Assembly (NCBI RefSeq): GCF_964355755.1
Contig: NC_092670.1
Coordinates: 10,847,201-10,911,200 of the forward strand
DNA from: Antedon mediterranea
Taxonomy: Eukaryota > Echinodermata > Crinoidea > Comatulida > Antedonidae
Direction: 5' to 3'
DNA length: 64,000 nt
A program made the position numbers and the translations under genes. Below, one piece after another: positions 47,396-57,585 of this stretch; position 1 is the first letter of the stretch, and each line of letters begins with the position of its first letter. The notes beneath the pieces are model-generated. The model was given only the letters and a program-made list of their open reading frames with translations, searched no databases and was not told the origin of the DNA.

Positions 47396-47820
47396 TTAAA
47401 GATGTACTGTATTGTCCCTTTGATTAATTCAAAAAAACTTTTGAAGTATCATAATAGTTATAAACTTTCACCCAAAATTTTACTAAATTTAACTAAAATA
47501 CAGACGTTTTTTTGTTAAAAAAGTAACTTTGACTTCCAGTCAAAGTTTTCGATCAAAACATATCTCATAATGCAACACGCTTTTTTGGCTACTCTGTATG
47601 CATAATCATAAAACTTCCTCGCGATCTGTGCGAAACACATTCTCAACCGTGACGAGTTGTAAACAATCCTAATTAGCAGCATACTCGTGGTTTAAAATCT
47701 TTGTTTATTTTCTTGCTATAATTTTCCAGATGAAATGTAATCAAATTAATTTACCTGTTAATTACGTAAACTTGTTGTTTTTGGCTCAAATTTTTGACCT
47801 AAAGTGAATAACTTTAAGGT
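47396..47820 (-). mobile_element. TTAAAGATG-type MITE, partial copy
   Basis: Starts TTAAAGATGTACTGTATTGTCCC, including a small CTGTA duplication of the terminus. It is the reverse complement of 60891-61445 over most of its length (GACTTCCAGTCAAAG, GTATGCATAATCATAAAAC, GTAAACAATCCTAATTAGCA). The second terminal repeat is missing. Bases 47821-48064 hold nothing recognised. Confidence 0.7.
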
Positions 47821-48064
47821 TTGAGACGTTTCTAGTATAAATTATATTTAGACATACATCACTTCCAACCCATAACACCTCAGTGACAGTTTTTTAAAAA
47901 TATAGTTTAAAACATTTCCAGTAGAGTTTCAGCCATGTTGATAGGCCTATGACCCACCCCAAACTTAAAATTCAATTCAAATTGAGAGCCTACTACCATT
48001 AGCCCAAGCAAAAATCCCCACTATTCCCTTTACCGCAACTCCCCCCTACCCTCCTGACTTTGTG

Positions 48065-48330
48065 AATTTGTTTAATGTAGTTTAAAACCTTCACAGTACA
48101 ATTGCAGTCATTTTGATACCCATATGTATGGTTACGTGCAGAAATTTGTATAATGAACAGAAAAACACAAAAAGTGGAAAAAAGGTTGGGAATTTTGACC
48201 CATAACTTGTATTCCAGATGGCGGATGATGCTCAAATACAGTTTACAACCTTCCGGTACCATTACGGTCATTTTGATACCCCATATGTGTGCAGTGTAAC
48301 AAAAATGTGTATAACTAACATACAAACATC
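48065..48330. repeat. Degenerate tandem pair
   Basis: GTTTAAAACCTTCACAGTAC and CAGTCATTTTGATACCCATATG near 48080-48127 recur as GTTTACAACCTTCCGGTACC and CGGTCATTTTGATACCCCAT near 48240-48285, about 160 bases apart. No coding. Confidence 0.45.
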
Positions 48331-48389
48331 AAAGTATCAAGCAGATTAATAAGTTAAATTCATACAAAAAGAATTGATCAAAGTTTTGT

Positions 48390-49089
48390 TTTTTTCTGAA
48401 AGTGATTTTTGACGCTAATACATTCAAAGTTGAATTTTGTAGTTGTTTATTTGCTCTTTAAAGTTTAATACTTTCACTTTACCTTGGAAAATACATTGGC
48501 ATTCATCTTGTGTTTCTTTATGTCACTAATTTCCTTGATCAAAACCAATTGAATATATATATATAATATACATTCATTGTAAGTTTTTATTTAATTTTTA
48601 ATCATTTCAAAACTAGATTCAATTTAAAAACTTCAGCAAATATCCATTGAAAATACTCCTAAATTAGATTAAAAATTACTAATTATTATTAATTAAAATA
48701 TAGGAAATACTGATTTAAGATTAGATATCAATTTGATTTTATTAATTAAAAACAATAATAATAATGTTACTATTGTATTAGCATAGTTTTAAATAATACA
48801 ATTAATATTGTTTTTACAGAATGACTTATGATTATTTGGTATAATATTTAAAAATGATTAATAATAAAACATTAATTGTTACTAATATTATATAATTTAA
48901 AATACAAAATGAAAAATTCCGTTTAATAAATTTTAAACAAATAACAGTTGATATGGCAATATATTTGATTAATATGTTATAACATTTGGATTCATAATAA
49001 AATAATTATTCAATGATAAAGCAAAATGATAATTTAAAAGAAACAAAGAAGAATCTAAATTATTAAATAATTACAGATTCTGATTTGTT
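48390..49089 (-). other. 3' flank of FReD locus B, paralogous to gene A flank
   Basis: Aligns with 23860-24653: GTAAGTTTTTATTTCATTT-type block, TTCAAAACAAGATTCAATTT (A) versus the closely similar B sequence, AACTTCAGCAAATAT, and GTTACTATT repeats. It probably contains 3' UTR. It shows that A and B descend from a segmental duplication. Confidence 0.6.
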
Positions 49090-49472
49090 ATGGTGGTCTT
49101 ATAACCATCATCACTGTTGTCTTAAAAGATCAAAATAGCGATCCCAGTTGATGCCATTGTAATGAGCTGTACCTGGTGTCAGACAAAGCCCATTCAGGTC
49201 TGAATCATGAACATTCTTTTATGGGGCTCTTTTAACCATCATCACTGTTGTCTTAAAAGATCAAAATAGCGATCCCAGTTGATGCCATTGAGCTGTACCT
49301 GGTGTAAGATAAAGCCCATTCAGGTCTGAATCATGAACATTCTCTTATGGGGCTCTTTTAACCATCATCACTGTTGTCTTAAAAGATCAAAATAGCGATC
49401 CCAGTTGATGCCATAGAGCTGTACCTGGTGTAAGATAAAGCCCATTCAGGTCTGAATCATGAACATTCTTTT
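49090..49472 (-). pseudogene. Tandem array of three partial FReD terminal exon copies
   Basis: Units start (plus) at 49090, 49221 and 49347 with lengths 131, 126 and 126, and run straight into the true exon at 49471. Each repeats the exon's 3' end from SDLNGL to the stop. The 131-base unit reads SDLNGLCLTPGT then HYNGINWDRYFDLLRQQ and stops. The two 126-base units share a 5-base deletion (GCCATTGAGC versus GCCATTGTAATGAGC) that shifts frame. The array therefore grew by duplication of the deleted version. Confidence 0.75.
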
Positions 49473-49736
49473 ATGGGGCTCTTTTAACCATCATCACTGT
49501 CTTCTTGAGACTGTAGTACCTACTATGGAAATTCCACCAGCTGGTGCCTGTCAAACCCTCTGTACCTGGTGTAAGGTAAAGCCCATTCAGGTTTGAATGA
49601 TGACAACTATTGTACCACCAAACACCTTTGTTATACTCAGCACAGTTAGTACCGATCCCGCTACCGCTTCTCTTATCATTGTCTCTATCAGACGTTGAAA
49701 ATTGTTGACCATTGTGGCGTGATGTCAAAGGATCAC
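49471..49736 (-). pseudogene. FReD locus B terminal exon
   Basis: The exon itself is intact: acceptor TTTGTTTAG before GTGATCC, then GDPLTSRHNGQQF, DRDNDKRSGSGIGTNC, GVWWYNSCHHSNLNGLY, GTSWWNFHSRYYSLKK and VMMVKRAP with stop. Calcium-site DRDND and both cysteines are kept. The locus is called a pseudogene because upstream only a stub of exon 3 remains (51909) and exons 1-2 are not in the window. It might still be spliced as an alternative last exon of a gene upstream. Confidence 0.7.
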
Positions 49737-50761
49737 CTAAACAAACTTCATACATCTTTAAATTAAAATTCATTTTTAAATATTTGTTTTTCTTTCTATT
49801 ACAAATAAAATAAAAGATATTTGATATAAAAGGGAAAATAAAACACAAATTTATAAACTATTCTTATATATCATATATTCTTTATTTTATTTATTTTTTG
49901 TCAGAGTTATTATACTTTAAAAGCAATGCATTTTAATATTGAAAAAAGCCAAAGTTATATGATAAGTAAAAAGTGCGATTAATAAAGTACTACTCCTCCC
50001 TTATTCGTTGTAGTATTGAGCTGGAATTTGGCATGAATATACAAAGCCATAGAGCCGGATTTTGAATATCATTGGCTCCTTGTTTAGGGACCACTGACTA
50101 TAAATCCTATTGAATTAGAACAGGTTATGAATGCGTTGAACGTTGCAACATTTAGTAAGGAATTTAATCGTTATTTTTATCCATATGTATTTTTTAAATA
50201 ACAAAAAATATAATATAATGTACCACACAGTGATATATTTTCGACTAGTTAGCCGTTATTGAAGAGATAATAAATAGTGAGTTTTGACAAAAAGTTTTGC
50301 CGCGTTGATCGGTGGGCTAGGCCAGGCCGAGCTAATCGTTGTCGCTACTTTATTGTTGATTTTCTCAAAATGAAGATTTCCTAAGCTATAAATAGTGACT
50401 CGTATGTTTTCATTAGTTTTTTTTTTTTTTTTACTATTTATACAAATTTATATACTGTATTATTTTTATCAATTATTGCAAAATCTTACTTTTCAGCCTT
50501 TTGGCTGCCGTTGTATTATTGATTTCTTTTTTATGGATAAATATACATGAAGTGATTTAATAAACCAATTTTAATAAACAACGCCTCATTTTAAAGCTTA
50601 TTAAACATAGTTTACAAATATAGCCTATAAATATCTTAAAATTTGTTTACACTACGCCGATTTTGTGATGCCATGCCTCAATTCTGTAGTTACTGGTAGT
50701 AATTATATTTTGTTCACTCTACGAACCTGTTTGTGCAATTATTTAGAATGCTTGTTTGGAT
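49737..50761. other. FReD locus B intron, AT-rich
   Basis: Nothing recognised apart from a T15-type run at about 50420-50433. Confidence 0.35.
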
Positions 50762-51061
50762 ATTAATCATACACATACTGTTGCATTGACTGCCTCATAA
50801 ATGCCTACTACATTAATCATACACATACTGTTGCATTGACTACCTCATAAATGCCTACTACATTAATCATACACATACTGTTGCATTGACTGCCTCATAA
50901 ATGCCTACTACATTAATCATACACATACTGTTGCATTGACTGCATCATAAATGTCTTCTACATTAATCATACACATACTGTTGCATTGACTGCCTCATAA
51001 ATGCCTACTACATTAATCATACACATACTGTTGCATTGACTGCCTCATAATTGCCTACTAC
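50762..51061. repeat. Minisatellite, six copies of a 50-bp unit
   Basis: The unit begins ATTAATCATACACATACTGT and ends ATGCCTACTAC. Copies start at 50762, 50812, 50862, 50912, 50962 and 51012. They are nearly identical, with no spacers, so this is a simple tandem array. Confidence 0.9.
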
Positions 51062-51540
51062 ATTAAAACAAACTAAAATCAGTAAATGTAGTAACTGCAG
51101 TAAATGCAGTTTAATAATTTTAACATGATCTATTGTTGTACTGTGTGTGCATTTGCACATTTAAATATAGTTAGATTCGTTTCAGGCCTGTAAGAAGGAA
51201 TTGCGAAGTGGGAGGTCCATACCAAAAATGTACTTCATAGACAGTTTACAGAGTACTTTGCATTCAAGGTGATCACCTTTGGGCTTTACATTATATTTGA
51301 GACGCGACATCAATTGATAATCAAAAAGTATCAAATGATTATTATTTGTTGTTTAAACTTTTAAATATTGTGGTCTAATTATGACATAACTAGTGAAATT
51401 ATGGGGCTATTTCACAAAGGCATAGAATTATTTTTTCATGAGGTTCACGTCAATATCATTATTAGAATTGTTTTGTTCTACTTTTCAGATGTTTTTAGAA
51501 GCTTTTCTTTTAATGTTTGTCTAATTTCTTTAAGCTAAAT

Positions 51541-51958
51541 TTGATGGAAAGACAGCCTCAAATTATGCTAGAACGCTGCTGTGTCTTGTGACTTTAGCCC
51601 TGACTTTAGACCCTGACGCCACCGCTGCTTAGGTACAGTACATGTCTCAAGTTCTTTCCCAGCAGTCAATTTCCTTATCATTTAGCTGTGTTTAATCAGT
51701 CATAATTCTAACATTATTTTTATTATCTTTTAAATGTGATAATTGCAATATAAACCCTATATGTGTCCATAGATTATTTTTACTGCAAAGTACTAAGTGT
51801 GTATAAGGCCTTAAAAAAAGTACTAAGGGACTATGAGGCCTTAAAAAAGGTTAATTCTTTGTATACTTAATGTGTTTTTAAATGTAAATATAGATTGAAT
51901 ATACTAACCTGCAGTTCCATTGGCAGGCTGAAGGCGCTTGACCTTTGACAAGATCGGC
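51541..51958 (-). pseudogene. FReD locus B: intron 3 copy and exon 3 stub
   Basis: 51541-51908 matches intron 3 of gene A next to the donor (AAATTATGCTAGAACGCTGC, CACCGCTGCTTAGGTACAGT). The donor GTTAGTATA is kept at 51908-51900. The stub reads PANGTAG up to the donor, where gene A has YTGTAG, but similarity stops within about 15-50 bases. The Harbinger-type element begins 87 bases further on. The rest of exon 3 was not found on its far side. Confidence 0.6.
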
Positions 51959-52323
51959 TAAATTTTTAATATATTAACTTTACAATACTTAGTGTTGTAT
52001 ATTCTGGTACAGCCGCTCCATAATCTCTTTGCTTTTCTTCCTTAAGGCCGGTGCACACCAAACGCGAAGCCGCGAATTTCGCGTTAAAAAGTGACGCACG
52101 CGGCAGGCGACGGACGCTTCCAGTGTGAACATACAAGCGAACAGTGTACGATAGTCGAATTTCAACTTCAACGCGTTGAAAACGACAGCAGCGAAGGCTT
52201 CGCACGCGAATTTTCAAAAGTTGAACCTTGGTCAACTTTTTGAGGCGTCGCGAGCGCGGTTTGCGTTCGTCAACCAATCAGAAGTCAGGAATATCTCTCA
52301 TCGACGACACCGACGGCAAAAAA

Positions 52324-53099
52324 ATGGTGGCTGACGAGCGAGGTCTTTATGGAAATACTTACCCTTCTTGTCTTTACGATAAGGGAAGTAAGTCATACAC
52401 AGACAGAAACATAAGGATTAATGCATGAAGACAATAATTTCAGACAAACATCTGTGTAGAAGAATGCCAGAAAAACTAGGCCTAAAACGCGTCAGAGATC
52501 AATTTGTAAAGTGAGTTGGCAAGCCTATTTCTAGCCTAGGCCTACCTAAGTTTAGGCAATACTAGGGCCTAGCTAGGCCTACCTAGCCTAGGCTACATAT
52601 ACCCTAGTAGGCTAGGCCATGCCAAGTAGTACTTATAGGCCTACATAATACTTACTAATCCCTACTAGTCTACTATGAGCTAGGACTAGCCTACTTATTA
52701 TTATTAATTAATATTTATAGGCCTAATATTTAGTTGATTTAGTGTTGTAAAGGCTAGGATAGGCCTAGTAGTAGTAATATTAATACATAAATACTGTTGT
52801 TTTTTTTTTTTAGGTCAATTAGATGAACATTGATAAATGGGATCCTTCAGGCTATTACCAGCGTTACAAACTCCACCAATGACCAAGCTAGTAGTTTAAG
52901 CGGCCAGTATATTATTGCCATGGAATTAAGAGCAATTGCTCCTCAAAAACGTGGACTGGCAATTATGAGGCTGATACAGGTTTGTATAGACTTTTTTCAA
53001 ATGGGTATGTCAGTTGGTGACATACATTGGCCAGAAAAAAATGATTTGAGCAATATGCCTTACTATAGCAATTTTTTAATACTTGTTTCATTTTTTTAA
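52324..53099 (+). pseudogene. MADF-BESS (Myb/SANT-like) protein of the Harbinger-type element
   Basis: Exon 1, from ATG 52324, gives VADERGLYGNTYPSCLYDKG and YTDRNIRINA, the start of a MADF DNA-binding domain. One frameshift near 52425 then gives MKTIISDKHLCRRMPEKLG and LKRVRDQFVK before a donor (AAA/GTGAGT, 52511). After a polypyrimidine tract and AG at about 52813, exon 2 encodes GQYIIAMELRAIAPQKR and MRLIQVCIDFFQ, a plausible BESS motif, ending at 53099. PIF/Harbinger elements use a second Myb/SANT or MADF protein to bring the transposase to DNA. The frameshift and several substitutions suggest it is dead. Confidence 0.6.
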
Positions 53100-53668
53100 A
53101 ATAGAAAATGGAAGAGATTAAGGAGGAGTTGGACTGTAACTAGTATTTATTAAGTGGTTATAGAAGGAAAGCTGAACTGAATGTCTTTTTTTAGCAATAG
53201 AGAACACATGGAAATATATGTATATGTTTTGTTATACTCCAATACTAAAAAAATAGTCAAATTGGCTGCCAGCTAATGGAATTTTTTTCATTTTATAAGT
53301 GAAAACATAAGTTTTGTTGAGTTTTTTTCTATGTAAGTGATTAACTTTGTTAAAACTACAAAATGGCCTATTCAAATTTGATTTTAATCATCTTCATTTT
53401 TCATGATTCTATGGGACAATACATCTTTAAGTTTAGTGTCATTTTTTGGACAAGATATATTGTCTTCCTGAAAATATAATTTAAAACATTTTCGTTGTGT
53501 GTGTAATACAGTATACAGTAACACTTTAGGGTTAGTTATTCACTTTTAACAATAATAATATTTCTTCAATTTTCATTTTTTTTTTTGGGATGATACCTTT
53601 TAAATTTATTATTTTGATATTATTTTGCGAAAGTATTCAGGAGTAGTAAAAAAGAAAATCTGGTTGAT

Positions 53669-53858
53669 ATTTAATGATACCTTTAAAAACAATGATTCAC
53701 TATTTCAATAAGTGTATTTATGTGAAAAAGTCATAAGATAATATACAGTGTAATGATTAATTATTTAATGATACCTTTAAAAACAATGATTCACTATTTA
53801 AATAAGTGTATTTATGTGAAAAAAAAGTCATAAGATAATATAAAGTGTAAATATGAGT
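53669..53858. repeat. 94-bp tandem duplication inside the Harbinger-type element
   Basis: ATTTAATGATACCTTTAAAA starts at 53669 and 53763. Both copies continue AACAATGATTCACTATTT and AAGTCATAAGATAATATA. Confidence 0.8.
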
Positions 53859-54444
53859 TTGGGATATTTATTACATTTAATCAAATGAGAAAAAAACTGT
53901 ATGTTTTGTCATGAATAATATAATATTTAATAATAATTAGAAAATGAATGTGAAAACTTTACATTAATATATAGGCCTATACTATAGTTTATTTTATTTA
54001 TTTATTTATTCAATTTCTGCCATAAACATAAGAAGACAAAACAATTATAAAAGGAGGCACAGAAAGACCAAACAGGTGCTAACACCTATGCTATAGTAGG
54101 TCAACCCATGGAGATCCCAGTTCGTGTTTATATGAAATGTTTTATATGGTTATAAAATGTTGTTGCAATGTGACTGTAATTATAATTGCACCTCTGTTGA
54201 TTGGTAGGCTGACGCTGCAAAAGATATTTGTAACACCACTAATAAATATACTCAGCAGATCACATGTACGTGTAATCAACAATAAACGCTTTAATTCTTG
54301 TAACTGTATTGATATTGGATACATCTTCTTCTGTCCTTGTGATACGATGTTTGACTGCTTGTTAATATACACACAATCATGCACATTTCAGGCTTTGGAA
54401 AAGGATAACATTTTCCCACCAAAACCAAACACTGTGATTGGTTT

Positions 54445-54491
54445 AACCAGGGAAGAGTTAAATTACATTTTAATTTAACTCTTCCCTGGTT
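54445..54491. repeat. Perfect 21-bp inverted repeat with 5-base loop
   Basis: The left arm AACCAGGGAAGAGTTAAATT with A (54445-54465) and the right arm (54471-54491) are exact reverse complements around CATTT. It lies about 200 bases inside the right end of the Harbinger-type element. It could form a hairpin in DNA or RNA, or be a fused pair of element tips. Confidence 0.85.
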
Positions 54492-54692
54492 TCACTTACA
54501 ATATTCATTGTATGCAGATCCAACCTGGAACACCCTAGCAATCGCGCCGAATCAGCACATCGTGACGCGTTTAGTGGGAACCGACAAGAAAAACTAATAG
54601 ACGCATGACAATTCAACTTCCAAAGCGATCCGTCAAATGACGCGTGACGCATGACGCTTCGCTGCTTCGCGTTCGGTGTGCACCGGCCTTTA

Positions 54693-55251
54693 TATCTATA
54701 TTTTTAAATTTATACTAACAAATATCTTTTTATTAATATAATAATAATAATAATATATCAAAAATTTATTAAATAATATTTATCGCATAATACGCAATCT
54801 ACGATAATTTAATTAATTGATATAACACATTTATTAAATACATAACATCATTTGAATAAAAAGAACAAATCACATATCTACACATAATCATAACATCGTA
54901 TACTCTATCTCTAACAATTTATTCAATCTTCTATCGACTAAAGCCGAAGTATAGTCGTTATCTCGGGACCGTTCTATGGCCACCACCAGGTAGGCTTACT
55001 TCATTAAGGCTTCTATGAATGGATGTACTGGTTGGGAGCAGGAACGCTAGTAGACCAAACCCAGTACCGTTTTGATTACGATCAATCGGGAAATTACCTC
55101 ACGAGGGTTTTCTACATCGAGCAGTTATTGGCTATATGGCAGTATTCAAGTAATTAAAGTGTTAAATAGCATTTAATCCAATTTACATTTAGGTAAACTT
55201 AGGGTTCAAAGTATCATACAATAAGAAGATCATTACGAATGTTACGAGGTA
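54693..55251. other. Non-coding stretch with a Helitron-related piece
   Basis: 55155-55236 (AATTAAAGTGTTAAATAGCA and GGGTTCAAAGTATCATACAA) matches 213-290, next to Helitron sequence at the window's left end. The rest, including a GC-richer part at 54950-55140, was not recognised. Confidence 0.45.
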
Positions 55252-56397
55252 TTTTAAAAATTTATATTATATAAAATAAAAAAAAATTTAATTTCAAATA
55301 TTATCATTATTATTACTTACTGGTTTTAGTAGAGTTCTTTCAAGTTCTGTCTGAATGTTTGCCTTTTCTTTAATTTAAATGTATAATTACTGTATACATA
55401 AATGAAGTATAATGATCCCTACATTGTTATTTAGGATGTGGATAAAGATAATTATGTTATTATCTAAGTGCTATTAATTTTATGATGCCGTTCGATTGTG
55501 TTGATTATTATATTACTAAAAATATTACTCTAATTGAGCTCGGGTGAGGTCTCTATTCCTATCATTACATCTGCAGCTTTATCAGTATTATGAAAACCAT
55601 TTTTGCCGGCATCCAGTTCTCTTACTAAATGTGGTACTTGGGCCGGTATTATTTCTTGCTCTCATTAATGCCGGCCCGATTGAAGATTCAAATAATATGT
55701 CGACCCACTCTTGGTGAAGTTGTTCCCAGAAACTCTTTACCTATTACGTAGTCCCTTCTGGAAAATTTGAATGAATGGTGTTTGCTTATTTAAAAATGGC
55801 AAAAGATATACCAAATCCTTTAAAAATTATAGACAAATTTCTTTCCTTTACTAAATTATGCATTCCCAACTTTATGATTATTTGATAGCTAAGTTAAATA
55901 TTCTGAATTAATATCATCAATATGATTTGCAAAGGTCACTCAACTGCTCATGCTGTCTTCTTAATAATACTTTTATTGAACATAGAGCAATATTAGCGTG
56001 AAAGCTCATATATATTGGTGTATATATCAAATAATTATTTGATTGAGAAATTTGTTTGATGTAATTAACCATTCTATTTTAAATAAGAACATGCGAAAAT
56101 TATGGTATTAAAGGCACTCCTTTAAGCATTTGCTTCTTGAGTTAGTTGGATGGCAGAAACAATTTGTCTCTATCCAATCATTTAAATCATCGACCGAGGA
56201 TATCACTTGTGGGTGTCTCCTCACCCCAATTTTATTTTTACGTTAATGACCTGACTAATGTCAGTGAGAAGTTTAAGTGATATCCTTCGCCGACGATACT
56301 ACTATTTTATTTATCTTCTTGTTGACATTTTATTTAATACTTTTAATTATGAATTGTCTAAATTTAATGACTGGTTTCTTTAAATTCTAAATTCTTT
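55252..56397 (+). pseudogene. Decayed non-LTR retrotransposon RT fragment, copy 2
   Basis: Direct repeat of 11709-12848, 43.5 kb away, with only scattered differences (for example TTTCAAG/TTTTAAG near the start and a 10-base insertion near 55828). It holds the same YVNDLTNVSEKFK and FADDTT remnants and the same frame breaks. Similarity ends at TAAATTCTT in both copies. Confidence 0.65.
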
Positions 56398-57341
56398 TAA
56401 AGCTCAGGTACAGGCATGAATTTGAAATATAATATCGGGTTAATTGTACATAAATCAAATATTTGTAACAGAAATCAAAATGAAAAAAAACAAAGACATG
56501 ACAATTCGGTGCTTACTGATTTTGTATTGTGTTTCTTTTCGGTGTAAAATCGTGTTTTTCTTTGCTTATTCAAATTTTGATGATTATGCTAATAATACAA
56601 TTATACTTTTGCATAATATAAATCTAAAGTATAAACAGCTAATAATTATACTGTATTTATTTTTGCCTTAATTGTTGTTTTTGCATTGAAATTAATTAGA
56701 AAATTAAGACAATTTGATCCTTAAGGTATTTTTTTTGTCGATTAAAAATATTATTTGCTAATTATAATTTTGCTGATTATGCTAATTATAATTTTGCTGA
56801 TTATGCTAATTATAATTGTGCATAATTAAAAATCTAAATAAATAAGAGTGAGTTAATGGTTTTTACCAATATCGTTATCTGTGCATATTTTATGTTCGCA
56901 TGGTAATCGAATTTTGCTTGGAATAAGATATTAAAAATCTACCGGAAGAAAATGTTGTAATTTTATGATTTTGAATATAAACAGGTTGTTAAATGTATGT
57001 TTTCCATGTGTCTTTATTATGAAATATTACAATATATGTCTGGGCATTTTATATCGAAAAGGCATTATTTTCGCGAATGTTAAATGTATGTTTTTCGTAG
57101 GTATTTTATATTATAAAATATGATTATTTTCGCGAATGATAAATGTGTTTGTTGCATTAATATTTTATATTTTAACAAAGGTAATTGTTTTTTGTTTGTT
57201 TGTACTTTGTACACTTATTTTATAGTATTACGGTACTGTAATATCTGTTTGTTCCAAATAATATTGAATTCCGGCATGATTACATTGGTTGTATATGGTT
57301 TACCAATCTACATATAGTAACACCTTTGGGCCACAGCGAAG
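56398..57341. other. AT-rich stretch with a 25-bp tandem repeat
   Basis: At 56750-56828 the unit GCTAATTATAATTTTGCTGATTAT-like (24-25 bases) recurs three times. No gene was recognised; the short open frames are AT-driven. Confidence 0.5.
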
Positions 57342-57585
57342 TGTCCCCTTAATAGGAGTGTCCTTTAAATAGGATTTGGCTAAAATGTTAAAAATTTACC
57401 TTTCATATTTCACGAGAAATTGTCCCCTTAATAGGAGTGTCCTTTAAATAGGATTTGGCTAAAATGTTAAAAATTTACCTTTCATATTTCACGAGAAATT
57501 GTCCCCTTAATAGGAGTGCCCTTTAAATAGGATTTGGCTAAAATGTTAACATATTGCCATTTATTTATTGCACGAGAAAGTGTGT
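57342..57585. repeat. 79-bp tandem repeat, three copies
   Basis: Units starting TGTCCCCTTAATAGGAGTGT at 57342, 57421 and 57500. The first two are nearly identical over 79 bases and the third decays at its end. Related motif words (GTGTCCTC, ATAATAGGGGTTCTCCTTA) occur singly at 60020-60052. Confidence 0.8.

Larger units (their letters stand above)
52045..54689 (+). mobile_element. PIF/Harbinger-type DNA transposon, non-autonomous, 2645 bp
   Basis: Terminal inverted repeats AGGCCGGTGCACACCAAACG (left) and AGGCCGGTGCACACCGAACG (right, reversed), continuing CGAAGC. TTA flanks both sides (52042-52044 and 54690-54692), the 3-bp TWA duplication typical of PIF/Harbinger. Subterminal DNA is rich in GCG/CGC motifs. 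Inside, only a MADF-BESS gene relic was found; no DDE transposase motif was recognised. A TTAAAGATG-type right end (53413-53430) and a 94-base tandem duplication are nested inside. Confidence 0.75.

Noticed and set aside
47999-48325. Minus-strand 108-codon open frame
   Set aside because: It spans two degenerate tandem repeats and has no protein family features.
50762-51061. CRISPR-like array
   Set aside because: The repeats are contiguous with no variable spacers, and the context is an animal intron; it is a minisatellite.
54137-54478. 113-codon plus-strand open frame
   Set aside because: No domain signature; it lies in the decayed Harbinger-type element and runs into the 21-bp palindrome, so it is probably fortuitous.
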